Origin: Rhizobium sp.
GTDB taxonomy: Bacteria; Pseudomonadota; Alphaproteobacteria; Rhizobiales; Rhizobiaceae
Assembly: GCA_003527225.1 (NCBI GenBank)
Contig: DPXQ01000138.1
Span: 60,515-66,636 of the forward strand
Length of the DNA stretch: 6,122 bases
Direction: 5' to 3'
Made by a program: the position numbers and the translations under genes. The first letter of the stretch is position 1. Every line of letters begins with the position of its first letter. This document shows, one piece after another, positions 1-6,122 of the stretch. The notes under the pieces were generated by a model that worked only from the letters and a program-made list of their open reading frames with translations, was not told the DNA's origin and made no database searches.

Positions 1-57
1 CGGGCAAGACCGGGTCGCCATCGGGCGTCCGCCAATCGGAAACCCAAAGGGACGGAC

Positions 58-85
58 GCTTTTGCGTCAATATCGGCGCAAAAGC
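58..85 (-). terminator. Hairpin downstream of pbpC, weak terminator candidate
   Basis: GCTTTTGCG (58-66) and CGCAAAAGC (77-85) are perfect 9-bp complements. A T-G wobble (67/76) and one further C-G pair (68/75) extend the stem to 11 bp with a 6-base loop. It lies about 100 bases after the pbpC stop. A competing shorter hairpin, GACGC-TTTT-GCGTC, occupies 55-68. Neither side is followed by a clear T-run, so a simple intrinsic terminator is not demonstrated. It could instead be an mRNA-end stabilising structure or part of the repeat region. Confidence 0.3.
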
Positions 86-113
86 CGCTCGACCGTATCG
101 TCGGATATGCTCT
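77..113 (-). repeat. Intergenic repeat unit A (about 37 bp), imperfect copy of unit B
   Basis: On the minus strand the unit starts with AGAGCATATCCGAC and ends with GAGCGGCTTTTGCG. Unit B (136-183) starts with AGAGCATTTCCGAC (13 of 14 bases the same) and ends with GAGCGATTTTGCG. The two units have the same order and orientation but different spacer lengths. The layout resembles rhizobial intergenic repeats that begin AGAGCAT and contain GCGGTTTTGCG; the relationship is recalled, not tested. Confidence 0.45.
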
Positions 114-135
114 TCGCGTCTCTGCTTGATCTTGT

Positions 136-183
136 CGCAAAATCGCTCCGTCAGAACGACTCCGAATTGGTCGGAAATGCTCT
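136..183 (-). repeat. Intergenic repeat unit B (about 48 bp), overlapping the pbpC stop
   Basis: This second copy of the repeat described for unit A begins at the pbpC stop codon: the TAG at 184-182 forms part of the leading AGAGCAT context. It contains a small hairpin, TCCGA (161-165), loop ATTGG, TCGGA (171-175). Its extra length relative to unit A lies in the spacer between the two conserved ends. It may be a mobile-repeat remnant that landed at the gene end, or mRNA 3' structure. Confidence 0.45.
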
Positions 184-2266
184 AGTGCACAAAGACCCCG
201 ACGCTGGCCGCCCGTCCGGCGGCATCGATAACCGTCAGTGTGGAATAACCCACACCTTCCGGAACCCACTCACTCGTGCGCTTCCGGGAGGTTTCCGCCA
301 ATGGCTTGCCGTTTGCCAGCCAACGGAAAGGCGCGCGTCCGGCCTGGAGCTTTAGGACCAGAGGCAGGGCCTTGCCGTCCGGGCCAGCGCCAAGTTCGAC
401 ATGGGCGCCTTCCGGCGGATAGATGATCCGTGGCGCTTTTTCGCGCACGGAAGCAGAGAGAAGGCCATTGGAATCGACCGAAAATCGCCTTTGGCTTGGC
501 GGCAGATCCGTATGGGCGATACGGGTGGCGCCGGATGGAGCCGGCGGCAGAGGCGTTCCCGCGAAACCCGATTTCGAAAAGGCCTGAAACAGGATAGGGG
601 CGGCGGTTGCGTAGCCCGTCAGACCAGGGATGGCCGCATTGTCGGGCCTGCCGACCCAGACGCCGAGTACGTAGCGGCCATCGAAACCAACAGACCAGGC
701 GTCGCGATAGCCATAGCTGGTGCCCGTCTTGTAGGCGATGCCGCGCCCGATACTCCCAGCCGGCGGGATGACACCTGAGAGCACGTCGGCGACATTCCAG
801 GCGGCGACTGGCTCCATCAGCGGCGCACCATCAATCGGACCCGGCTCGTCGCGCACGCCATCGCCGAGCCTGACCGGCCGGCCGCGATTGGCAAGGCCGG
901 CATAGAGCTGCGTGAGATCCGTCAGCGTGATACCCGCGCCACCGAGCGCAATGGCGAGCCCGGGCGCCTCGCCGGAGGGAAGCGCAAGCCGGACGCCGGC
1001 GCGGCGCAGGCGCACAAGCAATTCAGCGGATCCCACGGCATCGAGAAGGCGCACGGCCGGCACGTTCAGCGAGAGTTGCAGGGCCTGGCGCACGCTGACA
1101 TCGCCCTGGTAGGTCATGTCGAAATTCTTCGGCCGGTAGCCGAAGAAGTCGGCCGGGCGATCCTCGATGATGGTTTCCTGGGCGACCAACCCTTGCTCGA
1201 AGGCTAGGCCGTAGATGAAGGGCTTGAGCGTCGAGCCGGGAGAGCGCGCGACCCGCGTCATGTCGATCCAGCCGGAGCGGCCGGCGTCGAAATAATCCGC
1301 CGAGCCCACCTCCGCGACGATCTCGCCTGTTGCGGCATCCGCCATCACCATGGCGAGCGAGACCTTCGGATCGAGCCCGGCGGCCGATTGCCGGGCCACT
1401 GTCTCGAGTTCCTCCTGAATGCCTTTCCTGAGCGTCGAGCGATAGATGCCGGCGGCCGGATCCTTGCGCCGTGCGGCCTCTGAAAAATGCGCCGCAAGTG
1501 CCGGCAACCGCAATCGCTGGGTGGGAACGTCCGTCAGTTCAGCGCGTGCGATCTCGCTCTCTTGCAGGACGCCCGCCGACTGCATGCGATCGAGAACGCG
1601 GTGACGTGCGGCCCGCGCCTCGGCAGGATGACGATCCGGGCGGCGCAGTTCCGGCAGTTGCGGCAGCGCCACGAGGAGCGCTGCCTCGGCGACCGTCAAC
1701 CGCCGCGGCTCCTTGCCGAAATAGGCGAGGCTCGCGGCCCTGATCCCTTCGATATTGCCGCCATAGGGAGCATGGGTCAGGTAGAAGTCGAGGATCTGCT
1801 GCTTCGAGAGGCGGCGTTCGATCTGGACCGCGCGGGCGATCTGGATCAGTTTCGTCATGATGGAGCGCTCGCGGCGCGGCTCGATCAGCCGCGCGACCTG
1901 CATCGACAGGGTCGAGGCACCGGAGACGATCCGGCCACTGCCGACGAATTGCAGCGCGGCGCGGCCGAGAGCGAGAATGTCGACGCCCCGATGCTCATAG
2001 AAGCGGCGGTCCTCGTAGGCGATCAGCATCTTCACAAATTGCGGATCGACCTCGGCGATCGTCGTTTTCAGGCGCCAGCGCCCCTCGGACGTGGCGAAGG
2101 CCCGCAGCAATTGCCCATCGGCATCGAGTACCTCCGCAGAAACCACCTTCGCTGCGTCGAGCGGCGGCGGGAAAGCCCTGTCGGCGGCATCGAGGCCATA
2201 GAGGCCGGCCGCCGCCAGAATGAGGACGAGCGGAATGCCAATGCCAATGGTTCGCCAGATCCGCAT
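182..2266 (-). CDS. pbpC: Penicillin-binding protein 1C (bifunctional glycosyltransferase/transpeptidase)
   Basis: Class A PBP of 694 residues, complete. It should polymerise lipid II and cross-link peptide stems at the periplasmic face of the inner membrane. An N-terminal anchor spans about residues 6-25. The GT51 domain shows EDRRFYEH (E85 is the expected catalytic Glu), GASTLSMQVAR (116-126), QIERRLSKQQILDFYL (148-162) and RAASLAYFGKE (176-186). The transpeptidase domain has all three motifs: S345-T-L-K348 in SPGSTLKPF, S399-L-N401, and K513-T-G in KTGTSYGYRDAW. These last strings match E. coli PBP1C almost exactly, which supports 1C over 1A or 1B. A PBP1C-type C-terminal domain (BiPBP_C) fills about 611-694. 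The protein is some 75 residues shorter than E. coli PbpC, mostly because the linker before this domain is short. The ATG at 2266-2264 was chosen because it overlaps the macroglobulin stop and leads straight into the anchor; an in-frame extension to 2494 would be Arg/Gly-rich out-of-frame macroglobulin sequence. Confidence 0.96.
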   Translation of the reverse strand: MRIWRTIGIGIPLVLILAAAGLYGLDAADRAFPPPLDAAKVVSAEVLDADGQLLRAFATSEGRWRLKTTIAEVDPQFVKMLIAYEDRRFYEHRGVDILALGRAALQFVGSGRIVSGASTLSMQVARLIEPRRERSIMTKLIQIARAVQIERRLSKQQILDFYLTHAPYGGNIEGIRAASLAYFGKEPRRLTVAEAALLVALPQLPELRRPDRHPAEARAARHRVLDRMQSAGVLQESEIARAELTDVPTQRLRLPALAAHFSEAARRKDPAAGIYRSTLRKGIQEELETVARQSAAGLDPKVSLAMVMADAATGEIVAEVGSADYFDAGRSGWIDMTRVARSPGSTLKPFIYGLAFEQGLVAQETIIEDRPADFFGYRPKNFDMTYQGDVSVRQALQLSLNVPAVRLLDAVGSAELLVRLRRAGVRLALPSGEAPGLAIALGGAGITLTDLTQLYAGLANRGRPVRLGDGVRDEPGPIDGAPLMEPVAAWNVADVLSGVIPPAGSIGRGIAYKTGTSYGYRDAWSVGFDGRYVLGVWVGRPDNAAIPGLTGYATAAPILFQAFSKSGFAGTPLPPAPSGATRIAHTDLPPSQRRFSVDSNGLLSASVREKAPRIIYPPEGAHVELGAGPDGKALPLVLKLQAGRAPFRWLANGKPLAETSRKRTSEWVPEGVGYSTLTVIDAAGRAASVGVFVH

Positions 2267-2268
2267 TA
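2264..2268 (-). other. TAATG stop/start overlap joining the macroglobulin gene and pbpC
   Basis: The macroglobulin stop TAA (2268-2266) and the pbpC start ATG (2266-2264) share one base. There is no room for a separate promoter between the genes. The arrangement indicates co-transcription and probable translational coupling, consistent with the two products working together. Confidence 0.9.
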
Positions 2269-5200
2269 TTGCGCCACCCGTACCTCCATGCGACCTGTCG
2301 CCGTGCGCGCGAAGAATTGCGGCCGGTACATGTCCTCGACATGGGCCGCCGGATGATCGTACGTGCCCGGCGTCACCGCCCGCACGACATAGGCGAGTGT
2401 GATCTCGCCATTTTCGCCGGCCGTCCGGCTGATGGCGGCCACGAAACGGTCGTTGCGGAATTCCAGGTGCGCAGGTTGCGTGTCGCCGATCCATTCGAAG
2501 TTCGTCAGTTGAGCGCTGTCGACGAGACTCGGATTGTCGATCTCGAAGCCGGCCGGCAGGAGGTCGGTGATCAGCACCTGCGACGGCCAGTCATTGGTTT
2601 CCGTCACATTCAGAACGACCACATAGCGCTGGTTCTGCTCGGCCTGGCTGACATTGGCCTCCTCGCCGTCGAGCGTGTAGTAGGTGCGCTCGATCGTGAA
2701 GCCATCGCCGCCGGCCGGCAATGGCTGCTTCGGCGCGGCCACGGTCGTCACCGCGGCTGTGATCGCCGCGCTGCTGCGATTGGTCAGCACCACAGGATGG
2801 GCGAGCAGCTCGTCGCCACCGATCCGCGCCATATAGCTGCCGCTGTGGCTGGCGCCATTGACGTCGACCTTCAGATCGTCATCGCCTTTTTGAAGAGCCC
2901 GGGCGGCAAGAAGCATCCAGGTCTGCTCCTGGGTGCTGGTGTAGTCCTTCTGCATCCATTCCTGCGAAACGATCTTCGTCAGCGCTGGCAGGATCGACGG
3001 CACCGGACGGCTTTCGGCCGCAAGCGCCAGAACCGCGGCCCCATCGCGCAGGGACGAGCCGTAATCGGACCGCTCGAAACTGACTTGTGTCACCTGCGAC
3101 TGCTCCGCCATCCCGGCAGCTTCGAGAAAAATGTTCCTCGACCTCTGGGCATCCCCGTAGAGGGCAAGCGCCGCAGCCAAATGAGCCTTGGCGAGCGGCG
3201 TCGGGAATTCGCCAAGCCGCGTGTCGGCATAGTAGCGCAGGTCGCTGATGGCCGCCTTCTTGTTGCGCGCCAGAACATAGAGTGCATAGGCGAGCTCGTT
3301 GCCCTGGTCCTTGACATTGACGTCGTAGCCGATCCGGTTCTGCAGGTTTTCCAGCGCCTGGACCATGGCCTGGTCGGGAACGTCGAACTTCTGCTCGCGC
3401 GCCCGAGTCAGGAAATCCGTGACATACGCATCGAGCCAAAGGTCGCCGTAGCCGGGCGACCAAAGCCCGAAACTGCCACTCGATGACTGATAGGACAGCA
3501 CACGATAGATCGCATCCTGCACACGCTTGTTGATTTCCTCCCGATCCGGTAGGCCGGAGATGGCCGACAGCTCGTTGAAATAGAGAAGCGGCAAGGCCCG
3601 GCTGGTGGTTTGCTCGGCGCAGCCATAGGGATAACGGTCGAGGCTCATCAGGAGTGCGGGAATGTCGAAGCCCTCGGCGCGCGTGACGTTGAGGCTGACG
3701 GAGGCATCCTGCAGCAGGCTGTCGGCGAGCAATTCGCCGTCGACGATCAGGCTCTTTCCCGCAGCGATCGTCAGCACGCGACGCTGCGTGACCGGCAACG
3801 AGGGCGGCCTGACCGGGATTTGCAGCGACTGCTCCAGAGACATGCCTGAGCCATCCGAAAGCGCGATCTGGATGTTGCCGGAACCGGCTTCCTCACCTGC
3901 AAGCGGCAGGGTCAACGCGATTTTCTTGCCACTCGTCAGGCTGACGGTCTGGGTTGCCGCCGCCGGATCGATCTTGACGGCGGTATTGGTGGTGACCTGC
4001 AACTGATAGTCCCCGGAAGGCGCGTCGGTTGCCGCAATTTCGAGCCGCAATTGGGCCTCGTCGCCGGGGCTCAGGAATTTCGGCAGGCTGGCAGTCACCA
4101 CCACGGGATCGCGGATGATGACATCGGTGCTGGCATGGCCGACACCGGTCTTCGTCCAGGCGACGGCCATGATACGGGCGGTGCCGTTGAACTGCGGGAT
4201 ATCGAAGGTGATTTCCGCGCGTCCTTCAGCGTCGAGTTTCACCGGCCCGGCGAAGAAGGCGACGAGTTTTTCCGTCGGCGGATCTCCCTGCAACGCCATC
4301 TGCGCGCCGTCACCGCCGGTGCGAAGCCGGCCCGTGGCTCCGAGTGAGCCGTCGATCAGGCGTCCGTAGAGGTCGCGGATTTCGAGCCCGAGGCGGCGCT
4401 GGCCGAAATACCAGCCCTCCGGATCAGGTGCTTCGTAGCGCGTCAGGTTGAGGATGCCGACATCGACCGCGGCAACCGTGACATAGGCCTCCTCGCCGAC
4501 CCCCGCCCCCTCTACCTTCACAGGTATGGTCAGCGGCTGGCGCGGCAGTGTCTTTTCAGGCGGCGACAGGGAGACAGTAAGCTGGTTGGCGCCGGGGTCC
4601 ACTGCAAGCCAGGTGATCCCGATCGCGCGCATCGGCATGCGGCTTTCCTGCGCTTCACCGGGGCGGAAGAGGCTTGCGGTGACATAGGCTCCCGCACCCC
4701 ATTGCGCTGTGACGGGTATTTCCACCTCGCCGCCTTCGGCGGGGATCGTTGCCGTTTGCGTTGCGATGAGATTGTCGGTGCCGATCGTCAGGAGGAGTTC
4801 ACCCGCAAAACGCGGAGAGACCTTGAGCTTCGCGGTCTCGCCGATCGCATATGTCTCCTTGTCGAGGCCGACCTCAAGAGCGTCCGGCGTTTCGGTCGAG
4901 CTCGCCTCGACATACCAACCGGCATCGAAATCGACGCTGGTGGCCGGACCGGCTGCAACCGTCGACTCGACCTCGAGGCGATAGCGCCCCCACTCCACGG
5001 GCGCCGAAATCTCCGCGCCTTGCGCCGAAACGTCGACTGTTCCATCGGCCACCTGCTTGGTGGAGAGGATGGGTTCATAGCGCCATGAGTTTCCGTCGCG
5101 GTACCACTGGTAATAACGCTCGAGACGGACGAGTTTCCATTTCACGCCCGGCATGGCCTGCTTCTGGCCGTCGGGATCGATCGAGATGACGCGGAAACGG

Positions 5201-6122
5201 GCGAGCGAATTCTCTGCAAGGTCGCCGGAGAACTCGGGCTTGACGCCGATCATCGGGCCTTCCGAGCGGATCGGCAGCGTGAGCTTGCGCTCAACCGCCC
5301 GGCCACCGCCCTCGCGCATGCGCACGACGATCTCGGCATTCAGCAATTGCGTGGTTGCCGGAACGTCACTGATCGCAACCTCGAATGTGGCGCGGCCATT
5401 TTCATCGAGAGGCTCCAGGTTCTCGAGCGACAAGCGAGTGTCTTCGTCCGTCTCTTCGTCCGCAAGCCCGAACTGATAATTCTCGAAATCGGGGCTCGTC
5501 CGCGTCGGCCTCAGGTTGACCTCTCCTTCGAGGGTGAGGCCGGCGGCGGGCGCGCCGTACAGGTAGCGGCCGTCGACCGTCACCGCGACAGGCGTACCGA
5601 TCTCGATGTTCGCGACCTCGCTCTTCAAATCGAATTCGATCCTGTCAGGCACGAAATCATCGACGAGGAACTGTTGCTGGCCGATCGCCTCCTTCTTCGG
5701 ATCGGTATAGATCTGCATCGTCCAGGTGCCACGCATCGCATCGGCGAGAAGCGGAAGGTCGAGCGCATAGCCCCCGAGTGCTTCACCGCTGTCGACCATG
5801 CGCCGGTACTCGACGCCGTCAGGGCGGGTGAAGACGAAAGTGAGCGGCAGCTTTTCGATTGCCACTGCGGCAGTATCACGCGCGAGCGCGCTCGCATGCA
5901 CGGTCTCGCCGGGGCGATAGATGCCGCGTTCCGTCCAGGCCAGGACATCGATGGCGCCGGGTGCGGGCCTGCCGGTGACGCCGCGGTCGGAAAGATCGAA
6001 TCCGGCGCGTTTCATGTCGAGGAAGACATAGTCCTCCTCGCCGTTACGGGCGGTGATGACGGCGGGCGCCAGCGCGGCACCGGCACGCATCAACCCGGCG
6101 TCGAAACGGGCATGTCCGTCGG
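2266..6122 (-). CDS. yfhM: Bacterial alpha-2-macroglobulin, YfhM type with thioester (5' end outside window)
   Basis: Likely a periplasmic protease trap: cleavage of a bait segment exposes a Cys-Gln thioester that binds the protease covalently (family knowledge). The reading frame is open to the right edge, so the start, signal peptide and any lipobox lie outside; 1284 residues are visible, against roughly 1650 in the E. coli protein. Numbering from the first full codon (6120): macroglobulin-like domains open the fragment, with FDLSDRGVTGR (about 40-50) and YRPGE (68-72), then DDFVPDRIEF (154-163) and an aromatic stretch YYQWY...WRYE (335-348). A bait-region-type domain lies at about 412-500, a Gly-rich linker at 591-618, the A2M domain at about 619-682, the thioester CAEQ at 834-837, a helical thioester domain to about 1090, and a C-terminal macroglobulin domain (LLPAGFEIDNP, DMYRP) to the TAA. 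No frameshift was seen. In-frame TTG/ATG codons at 6093 and 6090 are internal, because family-like sequence (DGHARFDAG) continues upstream of them. Confidence 0.95.
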   Translation of the reverse strand, partial: DGHARFDAGLMRAGAALAPAVITARNGEEDYVFLDMKRAGFDLSDRGVTGRPAPGAIDVLAWTERGIYRPGETVHASALARDTAAVAIEKLPLTFVFTRPDGVEYRRMVDSGEALGGYALDLPLLADAMRGTWTMQIYTDPKKEAIGQQQFLVDDFVPDRIEFDLKSEVANIEIGTPVAVTVDGRYLYGAPAAGLTLEGEVNLRPTRTSPDFENYQFGLADEETDEDTRLSLENLEPLDENGRATFEVAISDVPATTQLLNAEIVVRMREGGGRAVERKLTLPIRSEGPMIGVKPEFSGDLAENSLARFRVISIDPDGQKQAMPGVKWKLVRLERYYQWYRDGNSWRYEPILSTKQVADGTVDVSAQGAEISAPVEWGRYRLEVESTVAAGPATSVDFDAGWYVEASSTETPDALEVGLDKETYAIGETAKLKVSPRFAGELLLTIGTDNLIATQTATIPAEGGEVEIPVTAQWGAGAYVTASLFRPGEAQESRMPMRAIGITWLAVDPGANQLTVSLSPPEKTLPRQPLTIPVKVEGAGVGEEAYVTVAAVDVGILNLTRYEAPDPEGWYFGQRRLGLEIRDLYGRLIDGSLGATGRLRTGGDGAQMALQGDPPTEKLVAFFAGPVKLDAEGRAEITFDIPQFNGTARIMAVAWTKTGVGHASTDVIIRDPVVVTASLPKFLSPGDEAQLRLEIAATDAPSGDYQLQVTTNTAVKIDPAAATQTVSLTSGKKIALTLPLAGEEAGSGNIQIALSDGSGMSLEQSLQIPVRPPSLPVTQRRVLTIAAGKSLIVDGELLADSLLQDASVSLNVTRAEGFDIPALLMSLDRYPYGCAEQTTSRALPLLYFNELSAISGLPDREEINKRVQDAIYRVLSYQSSSGSFGLWSPGYGDLWLDAYVTDFLTRAREQKFDVPDQAMVQALENLQNRIGYDVNVKDQGNELAYALYVLARNKKAAISDLRYYADTRLGEFPTPLAKAHLAAALALYGDAQRSRNIFLEAAGMAEQSQVTQVSFERSDYGSSLRDGAAVLALAAESRPVPSILPALTKIVSQEWMQKDYTSTQEQTWMLLAARALQKGDDDLKVDVNGASHSGSYMARIGGDELLAHPVVLTNRSSAAITAAVTTVAAPKQPLPAGGDGFTIERTYYTLDGEEANVSQAEQNQRYVVVLNVTETNDWPSQVLITDLLPAGFEIDNPSLVDSAQLTNFEWIGDTQPAHLEFRNDRFVAAISRTAGENGEITLAYVVRAVTPGTYDHPAAHVEDMYRPQFFARTATGRMEVRVAQ
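2274..2287 (-). promoter_or_regulatory. Candidate ribosome-binding sequences for pbpC inside the macroglobulin 3' end
   Basis: On the minus strand a perfect GGAGGT (2287-2282) lies 15 bases before the pbpC ATG, and a weaker GGGTGG (2279-2274) lies 7 bases before it. Both sit in the last codons of the macroglobulin. GGAGGT is further away than usual for direct initiation, but it is well placed to hold a ribosome that terminates at the overlapping TAA and restarts at the ATG. Which sequence is used cannot be decided here. Confidence 0.5.
3610..3621 (-). other. Thioester motif CAEQ of the macroglobulin
   Basis: The codons TGC GCC GAG CAA, inside YPYGCAEQTTSR, encode the Cys and Gln that form the internal beta-cysteinyl-gamma-glutamyl thioester in this family. 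Both reactive residues are present, so this copy should be a covalent trap. That separates it from the thioester-less YfaS-type bacterial macroglobulins. The second residue is Ala where I recall Leu in the E. coli protein (CLEQ). The variation is conservative and lies outside the bond. Confidence 0.93.
4267..4350 (-). other. Probable bait/linker segment of the macroglobulin
   Basis: This 28-residue stretch (about residues 591-618 of the fragment) is rich in Gly, with Arg, Met, Leu and Lys available as protease sites (GRLRTGGDG, then DPPTEK). It follows the conserved YFGQRRLGLEIRDLYGR segment, comes just before the A2M domain, and lies about 215 residues ahead of the thioester. That position and low-complexity character fit the exposed bait segment that proteases cut. 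The assignment rests on position and composition only; parts of it (RTGGDG) are conserved in the family and may be structural. Confidence 0.45.

Noticed and set aside
1..57. A further gene at the left edge
   Set aside because: All that is visible is 57 bases with more than one open frame and no start with a ribosome site, which is too little to call.
1487..2356. 289-codon open frame on the plus strand opposite pbpC
   Set aside because: It lies across the glycosyltransferase domain and the junction with the macroglobulin gene. The composition is that of a shadow frame, with no domain and no ribosome site.
2267..2494. N-terminal extension of pbpC by 76 codons to a start at 2494
   Set aside because: The extension overlaps the conserved macroglobulin C-terminus out of frame, is Arg/Gly/His-rich, and would bury the membrane anchor. 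The ATG at 2266 fits the family start.
2269..3486. 405-codon open frame on the plus strand opposite the macroglobulin gene
   Set aside because: It is antisense to the conserved thioester and C-terminal domains. Its translation is Arg/His/Gly-rich with no recognisable motif, as expected from the mirror of GC-biased codons.
6088..6093. Start of the macroglobulin gene at the in-frame TTG/ATG near the right edge
   Set aside because: The frame continues upstream with family-like sequence (DGHARFDAG), and the protein would lack its signal peptide and several domains, so the gene is cut by the window edge.
1..6122. CRISPR arrays, tRNA or rRNA genes, insertion sequences, transposase or phage genes
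   Set aside because: No regular repeat-spacer pattern, tRNA-like cloverleaf, or transposase-like protein was seen. Nearly all of the window is explained by two well-recognised genes.

Overview
This GC-rich window carries two genes, both on the minus strand, that fill positions 182 to 6122. Reading from right to left, the first is the 3' three-quarters of a bacterial alpha-2-macroglobulin (YfhM type, with a thioester). It enters from outside the right edge. The second is a complete penicillin-binding protein 1C gene (pbpC). The stop of the first and the start of the second share one base (TAATG), so they look like one translationally coupled unit. The remaining 181 bases at the left end are downstream of pbpC and appear non-coding. 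They hold two imperfect copies of a short repeat and some small hairpins.

The sequence suggests an alphaproteobacterium, probably Hyphomicrobiales/Rhizobiaceae-like. The reasons are strong G/C preference at third codon positions, the character of the two proteins, and a downstream repeat that resembles the AGAGCAT...TTTTGCG intergenic elements common in rhizobia. This is inference from memory; no search was run.

The two products form a known functional pair. The macroglobulin is expected to be a periplasmic, membrane-anchored protease trap. A protease that cuts its bait segment should trigger the buried Cys-Gln thioester, which then captures the attacker. PBP1C is a class A penicillin-binding protein with glycosyltransferase and transpeptidase domains, anchored in the inner membrane, and it could repair peptidoglycan at a damaged site. 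E. coli has the same order (yfhM then pbpC). I therefore see a conserved envelope-defence module rather than an undescribed system. The points most worth a second look are the repeat region after pbpC, the frame that stays open beyond the pbpC stop, and the compact C-terminus of this PBP1C.
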